Assembly (NCBI RefSeq): GCF_000292525.1
Contig: NZ_AEYF01000054.1
Span: 1 to 44,428 of the forward strand
Source of the DNA: Rhizobium sp. CCGE 510
Lineage (GTDB): Bacteria > Pseudomonadota > Alphaproteobacteria > Rhizobiales > Rhizobiaceae
Direction: 5' to 3'
Length of the DNA stretch: 44,428 nucleotides
Positions 25,206 through 34,358 of this stretch are shown piece by piece (the stretch's first letter is position 1; each line of letters begins with the position of its first letter). The notes under the pieces are model-generated. The model was not told where the DNA came from, did no database searches, and worked only from the letters and a program-made list of their open reading frames with translations. The translations under genes were made by a program, and so were the position numbers.

Positions 25206-25865
25206 TCAGAACTCCCGAGGAAGCGAGCGGAATACAAAGCCGCGATCATGCAAAGCTGGAATTATCCTAGATAACGCCATGATAGTCTGGTGGCGCAGAC
25301 TGCGGTCAGTTGCTTGCTGCATTTCACTGGAGGGACAACCGTCGTGCAAGAGCACGATTGACCCCGGCCGGACAGACTGCAGCACATCCTTGACAATGGC
25401 GTCGGCCCCGGGAAGAGACCAGTCTCGCGGATCTACCGACCAGTGCACGGCAGTGAGTTCCGCATTCGCCGAAGCCTTGAGCACTTCTTCGGTCCAGATG
25501 CCGTAAGGAGCCCGGATGTGCCGCACCACCGCCTGAGGCGACGCCATTTTTATGGCTCTGTTTGTCTCGAGTATCTGACGTTGCACCTCGTCGGGTTCGC
25601 AGTCAGACAGGTCTGGATGCGTCATTGTGTGGTTGGCGACTTCATGCCCCTCTGCAATCATTCGCTGGATCAATTTCGACTGATCGGCCAGGAACTCGCC
25701 GATGACGAAGAATGTTGCCGGCACCCGATGTTCAGCCAGAATATCGAGAATCTCCGGTGTACAAAATGGATGCGGACCGTCGTCGAACGTCAAATAAACG
25801 CTGTGACGACCAGTGCCGTCATCGCGCTCACCGTGCACTTCGCACGAGCAATCGAGGTGCGTCAT
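25206..25865 (-). CDS. nodB: NodB, chitooligosaccharide deacetylase
   Basis: 219 residues from the ATG at 25865 (AAGGA seven bases upstream); the frame is open to 25904. NodB removes the acetyl group from the non-reducing end of the chitooligosaccharide. It is a carbohydrate esterase family 4 (NodB homology) domain: motif 1 YLTFDDGPH with the catalytic and metal Asp, motif 2 HTMTHPD with the two metal His, motif 3 RAPYGIWT, motif 4 HWSVDPRDW and motif 5 VLLHDG. Length is normal. It is the first intact gene behind the nod box at 26398; nodA is only a relic in between. Confidence 0.97.
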   Translation of the reverse strand: MTHLDCSCEVHGERDDGTGRHSVYLTFDDGPHPFCTPEILDILAEHRVPATFFVIGEFLADQSKLIQRMIAEGHEVANHTMTHPDLSDCEPDEVQRQILETNRAIKMASPQAVVRHIRAPYGIWTEEVLKASANAELTAVHWSVDPRDWSLPGADAIVKDVLQSVRPGSIVLLHDGCPSSEMQQATDRSLRHQTIMALSRIIPALHDRGFVFRSLPREF

Positions 25866-25867
25866 TG

Positions 25868-26110
25868 CTCTCGTCCTTTCCGGTAAATTATCCTGGTGGG
25901 CCATTCGGAGACCGACCGCCCAAATGGTAGGATGATGACGCCGCGCGTGGACGCAGGTCGAAACGCGCGCGTGGCAGCGTGTAGGGTACGCCGTTTCCCA
26001 AAATAGCGGTCACCAGACCGTCTCGGCTGAATCTGTCAATACCGCGGCTTGTTGCGGACTGTACCGAGTGCGAATGCAAATTCGAGCGATAGATGATTCC
26101 TCGACATGGT
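25868..26110 (-). pseudogene. nodA: nodA relic (3' half)
   Basis: Between the nod box and nodB, pieces of NodA C-terminal sequence occur in order but in different frames: FALGTVRNK, then RFSRDGLVTAILGNGVPYTL then PRARFDLRP, then VIILPFGRSVSEWP and IIYRKG, which ends at nodB. NodA normally has (G)FGTVR, RxGLAT...RVRSTLPDV and VVFPxGRSMSEWPAGTxIxRNGPEL there. At least two frameshifts and several stops are present. The 5' half (to about 26390) is not recognisable. NodA, the N-acyltransferase, must therefore be supplied by a copy outside this window. Confidence 0.7.
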
Positions 26111-26397
26111 CGGTGTTGCGATTCCTTTTCCGCAACGGTTCCCAACGCACGTTAAAAGCGCATGCAAAGGCCTCATAATTTTTGCCGGTTTTGCCAAAGC
26201 GTCCGATCTTGCGATCAAAGTGACGATTGGTGGTGAACCCCCGAGCTGTCGGCGATCGCAAGGTGATGCAATGGGCTGATCGAACGCTTATGCAAGCATC
26301 ACATTCCAAAGCCACACTTTTGATCCCTTCTACACCACTGGCGCGCCATCGACGACTTGATTTCCGTCAAGATGCTCGTTTAATGGATCACGCCATT

Positions 26398-26446
26398 CAA
26401 TTCGTAAAATCGATTGTTTGGATGATACCCATCCACGCCATAGATA
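26398..26446 (-). promoter_or_regulatory. nod box of the nodBCS(U)IJ operon
   Basis: On the minus strand the core ATCCAAACAATCGATTTTAC is exact, preceded by a GTGGATGGG half-site and followed by GAATTC. It faces nodB, whose ATG lies about 530 bases downstream; the decayed nodA fills the gap. Confidence 0.88.
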
Positions 26447-26681
26447 AAATTTTGCCTCCACGGGTTCCTGCTAACGGACCGAGCCTGGTGTCGTGGCTGG
26501 CGCGGGACTTGCGTCGCCGCTCCCTGGAAGAACTTATCATGGCTCGGCATTGGCCGCTTTCTAACCTACCCTCGGTAAAGCTCTGGAGCAGATTGAAACC
26601 TTCCGGAAGCCTGAAAGCAGCCGAATAGAATTGTTCTCTAACTGACACACGGCTATGGCTGTCAAACGACTCGAGGAACTA

Positions 26682-27724
26682 GAGCAGATCCTGTTCAATC
26701 CGGGTCATATTCAGCAGCCCTGAAGTAGTTTGCACATTCTGTCGGCGTGAAGCGGAGCATCAATGCGCCTACGGCGTCCCATAGAGCATCGATCTTTCGT
26801 TCCGTCCGAGCCCGTAACATGGCCTTCAGTTTTGAGAAGGCGTTCTCGATGGGATTGAAGTCGGGGCTGTAGGGCGGCAGGAATATGAGCCGAGCGCCCC
26901 TGCGTTCGATGGCATTGCGCACACCGGCTGTTTTGTGTGCGGGCAGATTGTCCATGACGACAATATCCCCGGGCTTAAGGGTCGGTAGCAACACCTGCTC
27001 GACATAGGCCAGGAAGACGTTACCGTTCATCGCTCCATCGTAGACAAACGGCGCGGTCATGCCGGTCAAGCGCAGAGCACCGGTGAATGTCGTTGTTTTC
27101 CAATGGCCATGCGGCACGCCAGCTCGACAGCGCTCGCCTCGAATTGCACGCCCACGCAGACGTGCCATCTTCGTTGAAAGACCGGTCTCGTCTATGAAGA
27201 TCAGCTTTTGCGGATCGAGATCGACCTGGCTATCAAACCAGGCTCGCCGACGCGTCAGGACGTCCGGCCGGTCTTGCTCCAATGCGTGTGCGGACTTTTT
27301 TTAAACGTCCACCCGCGGCCACGCAGCCATGCGCCAAGCGCGCTCCGGCTGATGGTGACCTGCTGCTCAGTCGACAGCGCCCGACCATTTCATCGAGCGT
27401 CACGTCCTTGCGATCATCGATCATTTCGATAACAAACGCCTCATGTGCATCCAGACCCGAGGGCCGTCTCCAACCCTGGGGCCGTGACGTCGGCTCGCCA
27501 TCTCCGGCTCTTGCAATCCAGCGGATCGCCGTGGAAACCCCAACCCCGAACCGACCAGCAGTCTGGCGCGCAGACATACCGGCAGCAGACGCTTTCAATA
27601 CACGTGATCGAAGATCATCGCTCAGTGCCCGTGCCATCATCAACCTCCTAACCGTGGAGAAGTTGAATCAGCTTTGGTCGCCCTCGTCACATCACGTTTG
27701 ATTCATCGTTCACAGGATCTGCTC
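26682..27724 (-). mobile_element. IS630-family insertion sequence
   Basis: A 1043-base element with terminal inverted repeats GAGCAGATCCTGT (left) and ACAGGATCTGCTC (right, reversed), flanked on each side by TA (26680-26681 and 27725-27726), the target duplicated by this family. It carries a broken transposase. It sits just upstream of the nod box of nodB, between that operon and nodZ, without damaging either. Confidence 0.9.
26695..27643 (-). pseudogene. IS630-family transposase, frameshifted
   Basis: OrfA starts at 27643 (ALSDDLRSRVLKASAAGMSA and RQTAGRFGVGVSTAIRWI, a helix-turn-helix). OrfB (26695-27282) holds the catalytic domain: LIFIDETGLSTKMARLRG, VVMDNLPAHKTAGVRN and LPPYSPDFNPIENAFSKLK, giving the DDE triad. 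Between them, two shifts occur. One, at a run of seven A before GTC near 27300, resembles a -1 slippery site and could be programmed. The other, near 27385 (LSTEQQVTISRSALG in a third frame), is not, so this copy is probably dead. Confidence 0.85.
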
Positions 27725-27774
27725 TAGTCCCACTTGCCGAATTGAAGAACTGACCCCATCGGTTTGCGGTTTCG

Positions 27775-28010
27775 TTAGATCCGAGCGCTGGCCCCAATCT
27801 TCCGCATGGCCGGAGCGTCGCTTTGGCTAAGCGATAACTGTCGCCCGGATGGTGACCACCGTCGAAAGGTGAAAGCAGGCGGTCCAGTAATGCTGTGACG
27901 ACCACGCGACTATTTGAGATGATCAGGATCGAGCCGTTGTCATAGCGCGGGACACCATTTGGAAAAACACCCGGGCGCGATTGGCCTCCTGCAGGTAATC
28001 GAGCTCGTCT
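27775..28010 (-). pseudogene. IS21-family istB relic
   Basis: The minus-strand frame reads YDNGSILIISNSRVVVTALL then DRLLSPF, and GDSYRLAKATLR. This is the C-terminal part of IstB-type ATPases of IS21 elements, where it usually reads SMIITSN..., AILDRLLHHS..., GDSYRLKEK. No Walker motifs and no start remain. It lies between the IS630 copy and the nodZ nod box. Confidence 0.6.
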
Positions 28011-28118
28011 GAATAACCTGGGCCGCGGCACGATCATCGACTGCTTGTCCCGCGAGCAGCAGTTGTGAGACTTCGCCAGTATCGCGGCAGCTGTGACGAT
28101 GGCAATGGCGGCCATAGT

Positions 28119-28167
28119 TATCCATGAAACGGATGGCGATTATCCAAACAATCGATTTTACGGATTC
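28119..28167 (+). promoter_or_regulatory. nod box of nodZ
   Basis: The core ATCCAAACAATCGATTTTAC (28142-28161) is exact, preceded by TTATCCATGAAACGGATGGCG and followed by GGATTCC. It faces nodZ, whose likely ATG is 435 bases downstream, an unusually long leader. Confidence 0.88.
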
Positions 28168-28601
28168 CCCAGGATGCTCCAGAAGACGCATGAAATGACG
28201 AGATCAGGTAGCGGGAAAGGACGGGAATTGGCTAGATCGGCGCCATCCTCGATGAATCGGCGAAGCGCGCCAACATGACGTACCGCAACATACGTCATAG
28301 CCAGTTTGCGCGGAAGCTCCGGCCTCTCGCTCCGACCCAAGTGCGATGCCGATGGGTTGGGTCGAGTTCGAGATATACGACTGAACGATGACGGAGGGAT
28401 ATGTGGCGGCTTCAACGCCCGGACTGAAAAGGCGTATGGCGCCCAACTTCCGGTCTGGCAGAAAATCGTAAATCTGTGAGACGAAGGGTCATGCATGAAA
28501 ATTGGCGAGAATCACGATCGCTGATGCAGGTCCGGGAATTGATACGCAGAATTTCAGCAGAATCTAAGCCGATGCGCTTTTCCAAGAACGAGGCAAAGAA
28601 C

Positions 28602-29591
28602 ATGCTTGCTGGCGACCTGAAGAGGGATCGGTATGTTGTATCTCGACGGCGGACTGGCTTCGGTGATTGTTTGTGGTCGCTGGCGGCAGCTTGGCGCTAT
28701 GCACAGCGAACGGGACGGACGCTGGCCATCGATTGGCGTGGCTCCTGCTATCTCGATCAACCCTTCACGAACGCTTTTACGGTGTTCTTCGAGCCGATTC
28801 AAGATATTGCTGGCGTACGGGTAATTTGCGATGACCAGATCAACCAGTTCTCATTTCCGGGACCGTTCTTCCCATCATGGTGGAACAAGCCCTCAATCGA
28901 GAGCGTTTACCGCCCCGATGAACAAATTTTCCGGGAACGTGATGAACTGACCGAGCTTCTTCAAGCCCAGGACGATACTGATGCCAACACGGTAGTTTGT
29001 GATGCCTGTTTAATGTGGCGGTGCGACCAAGCTGCCGAACGCCAGATATTTCAGAGCCTCAACCTTAGACCTGAAATTCAGGCTCGTATTCACACCATCT
29101 ATCAGGAGCACTTCGAGGGGCGCAGTATCATCGGTGTGCACGTACGGCACGGCAATGGCGAAGATATAATGGACCATACGCCCTACTGGGCCGATCCGGA
29201 GTTCGCCTTCCGCCAGGTGTGCACTGCCATTGAGAAGGCCAAAGCGCTACCGCATCGACGCCCTGTGATGGTTTTCTTGTGTACGGACAGCGCGCAGGTA
29301 CGGGACCATTTACTGGGTGTGTTTCCCGATCTAATCACTATCCCGAAATGCTTCCAGGCGGCCCAGGCCGGGCCATTACATAGTGCATCGCTGGGAGCGG
29401 ACGGCGGTATCTCTGCTCTTACAGAGATGTACCTTCTCGCCCGATGCGATACGGTAATTCGCTTTCCGCCGACCAGCGCCTTCACGCGCTATGCCCGTCT
29501 CTTCGTGCCACGTGTTATTGAGTTCGACTTGAAAGATCCGACTCGCTTGATCTTGACTGACGAGTCGTCCGAGCATGAGCTGGCTTTATGA
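28602..29591 (+). CDS. nodZ: NodZ, Nod-factor alpha-1,6-fucosyltransferase
   Basis: 329 residues from the ATG at 28602, which has GAGG eight bases upstream. The frame is open to 28476, but this start places the GDP-fucose-binding Arg of the HVRHGNGED motif at residue 182, as in studied NodZ. NodZ (glycosyltransferase family 23) moves fucose from GDP-fucose to C6 of the reducing-end GlcNAc. Seen: SRRRTGFGDCLWSLAAAWRY, AIDWRGSCYLDQPF, FSFPGPFFPSWWNK, VVCDACLMWRC, CTDSAQVRD, GADGGISALTEMYLLARCDT then FPPTSAFTRYAR. It is intact. With noeI broken, the fucose would stay without the 2-O-methyl group unless another enzyme acts. Confidence 0.95.
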   Translation: MLAGDLKRDRYVVSRRRTGFGDCLWSLAAAWRYAQRTGRTLAIDWRGSCYLDQPFTNAFTVFFEPIQDIAGVRVICDDQINQFSFPGPFFPSWWNKPSIESVYRPDEQIFRERDELTELLQAQDDTDANTVVCDACLMWRCDQAAERQIFQSLNLRPEIQARIHTIYQEHFEGRSIIGVHVRHGNGEDIMDHTPYWADPEFAFRQVCTAIEKAKALPHRRPVMVFLCTDSAQVRDHLLGVFPDLITIPKCFQAAQAGPLHSASLGADGGISALTEMYLLARCDTVIRFPPTSAFTRYARLFVPRVIEFDLKDPTRLILTDESSEHELAL

Positions 29592-29776
29592 ACCGGCACT
29601 CCGCTGCACAAATTCTCGGCGCCCCCGCAGGATTGAGGAGAGGTCTTCACTGGATCGCGATGTGGGCGCAGCACGCGACGAGACAAGGCGGGGGCGCATC
29701 CTCTCCTAGCGTCTCGCGCGTCCAAAGGCCTGCCGGATCATTGTTGTGAAGGGTAGCTATTGGGCGCCTTCGGTGA

Positions 29777-30064
29777 ATGGAAACGGCACCGCCGCGCTCG
29801 ACCCGCATCATTGGCATGGCAAGCTCGCACGTCGGCGATTCCGATCGGACGAGGACATTCGCGCGCCACAGCCTCGTCGGCGCCTTTGCCGCCGCCCTGC
29901 CTGATGCGAGGGCCTTCGTCGGGCTTGGTCGACAGATCGCCATCAAGCTGATGTTCGTGCTCTATGCTGTCGTGGGCGTGGCCGGTGCCGTTCTTTATTC
30001 CCGCATCCCGACACGTCTGGCAAACCGCGCGACCACAGAAGCCGCCGCCGCGCTAGGTCCTTAG
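29777..30064 (+). pseudogene. C-terminal relic of an MFS transporter
   Basis: The 95-codon frame contains RHSLVGAFAAALPDARAFVG, then IKLMFVLYAVVGVAGAVLYS then RIPTRLANRA, which looks like one of the last membrane helices and the tail of a major facilitator protein. A full transporter would need about 400 residues; nothing more is visible upstream. No good start signal is seen. Confidence 0.5.
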
Positions 30065-30189
30065 CGCGCATCGTCCTTGCACCTCGCAGCTCAACTCACG
30101 ACGCATTCGCAGGCGTGATAACGCCGGCTGCGAAAACGGTTGTAGTCTCCGGTTCCCGCCGCTGCTTGCATGACGGCTTGCGCCAGTCG

Positions 30190-30203
30190 TTGACAAAACT
30201 CAA
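30190..30203 (+). promoter_or_regulatory. FixK/Fnr-type box upstream of the small membrane protein
   Basis: TTGACAAAACTCAA, 8 of 10 informative positions of TTGAT-N4-ATCAA, 60 bases before the ATG at 30264. It is a weaker match than the boxes at fixN and fixG. Confidence 0.5.
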
Positions 30204-30263
30204 ATGGCCAGCCAACATTCCCGTTGCCCGGCCATTTGTAATGATTAAGTCTGAGGTGGTGCC

Positions 30264-30467
30264 ATGCCTCGCATGATCAGGTTCATGCTCACGCGTTTGG
30301 CGACGGGGTTCGCAATTGGATCCGCCGTGGGCTTCTTCGTTTGGCAAAATGGATTTGCCGCGGCAGGCACGCTTGAGAATTATCTCGCGCAGGGCCTGTT
30401 CATCTACCTCTTCGCAAGCACCATCAGCATGGGTTATCTCGCGACGTCCCTGCTCCTCGAAGAATAG
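30264..30467 (+). CDS. small two-helix membrane protein of unknown function
   Basis: A 67-residue protein with GAGG seven bases before the ATG. It has an N-terminal basic stretch (MPRMIRFMLTRL), then two hydrophobic helices (ATGFAIGSAVGFFVW and LFIYLFASTISMGYLATSLLL) joined by a short loop (GFAAAGTLENYLAQ), and an acidic end. I do not recognise a named family. A FixK-like box in front and the fix genes behind suggest microaerobic expression, possibly a helper of the cbb3 oxidase or of membrane respiration. It is convergent with the Crp/Fnr gene at 30741. Confidence 0.65.
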   Translation: MPRMIRFMLTRLATGFAIGSAVGFFVWQNGFAAAGTLENYLAQGLFIYLFASTISMGYLATSLLLEE

Positions 30468-30740
30468 CGCCGGACGCTCTCCGTCGCATGTTGCTCGTTG
30501 CGCCTGTTCGTCTGCACTTCCCTATTAAGTTTGCCAGTCTCGACAGTATCCGCATGTGTCGTCGGCGCCACCGTTGATGCGGACAAGGCCTGAAGCAAGC
30601 GATGAAGACAGTCTAGATGACAAGAACAATCCCGATGAGCATGACGTCCTGGTACATTTTGCGCCTGGCCATAACGGAGCAAGCGATCGCCACATTGACG
30701 GCGGTCGAATTCCGGTGCGGTTATCGCCCTGCTCCCGAGG

Positions 30741-31406
30741 TCAGCACGCCTTCCGCAGCAGATCGACGCTGTCGACCACGACGACCCTGCCTCTGACTTC
30801 GACCCCTGCAGGACCGAGGGCAGCGAAAGCCCGCGAAAGGGCTTCGGGCGCAACCCCGAGTTTGCCGGCCAGAATTCTCTTCCGGTAAGGCAGGCGAAAG
30901 GTGGCCTGCGATGCTGAGGCCGGGCAGCGGCTGACGAGGTAATTCGCAACACGCTGTGCAGCCGTGTGCAGCCGGTCTCCCGCTATGCAATCCATGGCAC
31001 CGAGCAGATGCTGGGTTATGATGCGCATCACGTTGCGATGCATGATCGGATAGCGGTCGGCGAGCACCCGCAACTCCACAAGGTCGAACAACGCGACCTC
31101 TGCGCCGTCGGCGGACCATGCGCTGTAGGTGTAGGAGCCGCCTCCCGACAGGAGATATTCGCCGAACGTCTCGCCCGGTTCGCAGATGCAGATATCTGCC
31201 TGGCGCCCCGCGGATTCCGACTTCGAAAGTCGCACGAAGCCGCGCATCACGCAATAGACAAACAACGCCTGCTGGCCCTCGGCGATGATCCGCTCGTCCG
31301 GTGCGAAGATCTGGAACTGAGCCGTGTCGGCCAGTTCTTCTATCCTTGCTTTGTCCAGGCCGTGAAACAGGTCAGATCGCAAAAGTATGGGATGTCTCGA
31401 TAGCAT
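30741..31406 (-). CDS. Crp/Fnr-family regulator, StoR/FixK-like
   Basis: 221 residues from the ATG at 31406; the frame is open to 31496 but overlaps fixS. It has a cyclic-nucleotide-binding-fold sensor domain (APDERIIAEGQQALFVYCVM then RGFVRLSK, CEPGETFGEYLLSGGG), a dimer helix, and a winged helix at the end (RKRILAGKLGVAPEALSRAF). The N-terminal Cys cluster of FnrN is missing, so direct oxygen sensing by a 4Fe-4S cluster is unlikely. The recognition helix (PEALSRAF) keeps the E..SR of Fnr/FixK proteins that read TTGAT-N4-ATCAA. It starts 31 bases after fixS and should share the fixGHIS transcript. The regulator StoRd, known in R. etli to control fixNOQP, is the best guess at orthology. Confidence 0.82.
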   Translation of the reverse strand: MLSRHPILLRSDLFHGLDKARIEELADTAQFQIFAPDERIIAEGQQALFVYCVMRGFVRLSKSESAGRQADICICEPGETFGEYLLSGGGSYTYSAWSADGAEVALFDLVELRVLADRYPIMHRNVMRIITQHLLGAMDCIAGDRLHTAAQRVANYLVSRCPASASQATFRLPYRKRILAGKLGVAPEALSRAFAALGPAGVEVRGRVVVVDSVDLLRKAC

Positions 31407-31437
31407 CGATCTTCCTTTCGTTTCGGCCGTGAGCGGT

Positions 31438-31596
31438 TCAAGGTCTTTTGCAATCAGTTTCGTCCTCGACGAGGATTCGCCAAGCGGCTCCTTCAAGGTC
31501 GTCGTACTGGCGGCTCGTCAGCGACCAGAGGAACGCCAGGAGACCCATTCCCCCCATCAGCAGTGCGATCGGCATCAGATAGATCAGCATGTTCAT
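31438..31596 (-). CDS. fixS: FixS, cbb3 oxidase assembly protein
   Basis: A 52-residue protein: one membrane helix (MNMLIYLMPIALLMGGMGLL then AFLWSLTS) followed by QYDDLEGAAWRILVED, the FixS/CcoS signature. CcoS is needed to insert haem and copper into the cbb3 oxidase catalytic subunit. It starts six bases after the fixI stop. Confidence 0.95.
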   Translation of the reverse strand: MNMLIYLMPIALLMGGMGLLAFLWSLTSRQYDDLEGAAWRILVEDETDCKRP

Positions 31597-31602
31597 GTGG
31601 TT

Positions 31603-33876
31603 TCAACTTCCGCACTTCCGCCGGCGAGGCTCGCTCCGTAGGTCGGGGCGCCTGCCGAAGGCATTTAATCGCAGCGCATTCGTCACGACCATGATCGACG
31701 AAGTCGACATGGCCACCGCCGCTATCAGCGGCGTTGCCAGGCCGGCGATTGCAATCGGTACCGCAAGCACGTTGTAACCGATGGCGAGAGCAAAGTTCTG
31801 CCGAATGAGGCTGGCGGATCTTCGCGCAACGGCGATTGCCTCAGGAACGGCATCGAGACGATCGTTGAAGAAGATAAGGTCAGCGGCTTGCCTGCCGACG
31901 TCAGATGCGGTTGCGGGCGCCATCGAGACCTGCGCGGCGGCCAGCGCCGGTGCGTCGTTGATCCCGTCGCCGACCATGAGCACGCGATAGCCCTCGGCGC
32001 CCAGCCTCTGGAGTTCCTCGACCTTCTGTTTCGGCGCCAGGACGCCCAGAGCTTTGCCGATACCGAGAGCCCGCGCTGTGTTGTCGACGACGACCTGCCT
32101 GTCGCCGGATACTATCAACGTTTCGATACCGGCTGCAGCGAGCTGGCGGAAAGCCTCGGCGGCGCCCGGACGAAGCGTGTCGTCAAACAGGAAACGGGCG
32201 AGATCGACGCCGTTTTTCGACAGGACCACCTCCGAAAACGGACTATCGCCTGCGGGCGTGAGCCCGGTTCCGCAGGCAAAGGCCCGGTTGCCGAGCCGAT
32301 AGAAGTCCGCTCCTTTCCAGGCTTCCAGCCCCCCGCCGGCGATTTCCGTGACCCTGTCGAAGGCGAAGGGGTAAGAGATCTCTATGTCCCGCACCAGACC
32401 CTGGGAAAGCGGATGCCGTGAATGCGCCGCCATTGCGCAGGCGATGGCGCTATTGCCCCCGTCGATCGCGTCGGCTCGGACGAGGCGGGGCCGGCCCATC
32501 GTCAGGGTGCCGGTCTTGTCGAAGGCCACGATGTCCGCGTCGGCTAGTCTTTCGAGCGCCGAACCGTCCTTCACCATGATGCCCCTGCGGAAAAGTTCGC
32601 CGGCGGCGACCACCTGGACCACCGGTACAGCAAGGCCCAATGCGCAGGGGCATGTGATGATCAGCACCGCGACCGCGACCAGCATGGCCTGTTTCCAATC
32701 GCCGCCAAGCAAGCCCCAGGCGAGAAAGGAGGCCAACGCCAACAGGTGCACGGCGGGAGAATAAAGTGCTGCGGCGCGATCTGCGACCCGGCGATAACGA
32801 GCCCTGCCGCCCTCGGCCGCTTCCATCAAGCCGATGATCTCGGAAAGAAGCGAATCCCTTGCCACTTTGGTCGCCCGCAGGACGAGCGAACCGGTCAGGT
32901 TCATCGCACCCGAATTCACCGCGCTGCCTGCGGCGACGGCGACCGGGCTGCTTTCGCCGGTGACGATGGAGAGGTCGACGTCGCTCTTGCCGCTGACGAT
33001 CATGCCGTCGACGGGGATGCGTTCGCCGGCCGCAATCGAGATCTCGTCTCCAACTGCGATCTCTTCGACCGCAACATAGCGCTGCGACCCGTCCGCCATT
33101 ATCAGCAGCGCACCGCGCGGCGTTAGTCTGACAAGCCCATTGATTGCAGCGCGCGCCTTTTCCCGCATGACATGATCGAGCGTTCTACCGATCAGCAGGA
33201 AGAACAGCAGGGACACCGATGCGTCGAACCAGACATGCTCGCCATGGTGCACGGTTTCCCACAGGGAGACTGCATAGGATAGCGTCACGGCAAGCGAGAT
33301 CGGAACATCCATGTTGGTGCGCCCGCTTTTCACCGCGTTCCACGCCGATTTGAAGAAGAGGCGTCCCGCATAAACCAGCGCAGGCGCCGCGATCATCGCC
33401 GAGATCCAGTGAAACATGTCGCGCGTGGCCGCATCGGCGCCCGACCATACCGACACCGAGAGCATCATGATGTTGGCGGCCGCAAAGCCGGAAACTCCAA
33501 TCGCCAGCAGTAGCTGGTTCCGGCTCCTGTCGGTTTCGAGTGCTGTCGACGTGATGAGATGGGTGCGGTATCCGGCCAAAGTGATCGCGGCGAGGATTTC
33601 GGAGGGATCGGTCGCTTTCGCCTCGATCTCCTCCTGATAGACGCAGCTGACACGTCTGGCGGTGAGATTGACCCGGGCTTTCCTGACGAACGCAAGCGCC
33701 GACAGTGCTTTTTCGATGGTCAATATGCAGCCGCCACAGTGGACGTCGGGCACGCTGAGGTCGACCTGGCGCAATCCAGCCCCGAGCGGGTGGCTGGCAA
33801 GGCGTACCTCCCCGGCGCTGGCAGATGTCGCGCTGAGGGCGAGAACGCTTTCCGCATCCATCGAGCAGCAAGTCAT
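31603..33876 (-). CDS. fixI: FixI, copper-transporting P-type ATPase for cbb3 oxidase
   Basis: A 757-residue P1B-type ATPase (CcoI). An N-terminal heavy-metal domain has the VHCGGC motif (Cys47, Cys50), then eight membrane helices, the metal-site motif ITCPCALGLAVP, the phosphorylation site FDKTGTLTMG, the HP motif SRHPLSQG and GDGINDAPAL. CcoI exports copper across the inner membrane for the CuB centre of the oxidase. Its ATG overlaps the fixH stop (ATGA at 33873-33876). Confidence 0.97.
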   Translation of the reverse strand: MTCCSMDAESVLALSATSASAGEVRLASHPLGAGLRQVDLSVPDVHCGGCILTIEKALSALAFVRKARVNLTARRVSCVYQEEIEAKATDPSEILAAITLAGYRTHLITSTALETDRSRNQLLLAIGVSGFAAANIMMLSVSVWSGADAATRDMFHWISAMIAAPALVYAGRLFFKSAWNAVKSGRTNMDVPISLAVTLSYAVSLWETVHHGEHVWFDASVSLLFFLLIGRTLDHVMREKARAAINGLVRLTPRGALLIMADGSQRYVAVEEIAVGDEISIAAGERIPVDGMIVSGKSDVDLSIVTGESSPVAVAAGSAVNSGAMNLTGSLVLRATKVARDSLLSEIIGLMEAAEGGRARYRRVADRAAALYSPAVHLLALASFLAWGLLGGDWKQAMLVAVAVLIITCPCALGLAVPVVQVVAAGELFRRGIMVKDGSALERLADADIVAFDKTGTLTMGRPRLVRADAIDGGNSAIACAMAAHSRHPLSQGLVRDIEISYPFAFDRVTEIAGGGLEAWKGADFYRLGNRAFACGTGLTPAGDSPFSEVVLSKNGVDLARFLFDDTLRPGAAEAFRQLAAAGIETLIVSGDRQVVVDNTARALGIGKALGVLAPKQKVEELQRLGAEGYRVLMVGDGINDAPALAAAQVSMAPATASDVGRQAADLIFFNDRLDAVPEAIAVARRSASLIRQNFALAIGYNVLAVPIAIAGLATPLIAAVAMSTSSIMVVTNALRLNAFGRRPDLRSEPRRRKCGS

Positions 33877-34358
33877 TGGCGGAACTCCGCGGTGTCGAAG
33901 CGTTTGGCCTCATGCATGACGACCGCCCCGTTCATTCTCGATATGGCCTCGACGATCCAGTCGCCGGCGACAACCTGGTGGTCGGCTTCGAACCGCCCTT
34001 CGCCCGTCTTCCGGAGCGTCAAGCGGAAATCCTCATGATCGCCGACGGGCCGTTTGAAGTTCAGCGTGACATCATCGATCATCGCAGGCGTGCCGGCCTT
34101 GTCGTGGATGTCGTAACGGATTTGGCTGCCCTTAACGACGAGCGCGCCCTCGACGCCGGAGGCGGCCATTGCCTTCATCGCTGCCGCCCTGGCGTTGAAT
34201 TCCTGGCTGGCCACATAGGTGTTTTCCACGACGATGCCACTCCAGCTGGATGCAGCATAGAAGGCCATGGTGGCGTTGACGGCGATCACCACGGCGAAGA
34301 ATGCCGAGGTGGCAAGCAGCACGTGCAAGCCGGTAAAGCCTCGAGTAGAAGTCTTCAT
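33873..34358 (-). CDS. fixH: FixH, cbb3 oxidase assembly protein
   Basis: A 161-residue CcoH-type protein: one N-terminal membrane helix (GLHVLLATSAFFAVVIAVNA) and a periplasmic domain of about 120 residues with NTYVASQEFNARAAAMKAMA, then VTLNFKRPVGDHEDFRLTL and DWIVEAI. CcoH works with CcoI and CcoS in oxidase assembly. It overlaps both neighbours by four bases. Confidence 0.95.
   Translation of the reverse strand: MKTSTRGFTGLHVLLATSAFFAVVIAVNATMAFYAASSWSGIVVENTYVASQEFNARAAAMKAMAASGVEGALVVKGSQIRYDIHDKAGTPAMIDDVTLNFKRPVGDHEDFRLTLRKTGEGRFEADHQVVAGDWIVEAISRMNGAVVMHEAKRFDTAEFRQ

Noticed and set aside
31888..32421. A 177-codon plus-strand frame opposite fixI
   Set aside because: Antisense to fixI and without any domain.
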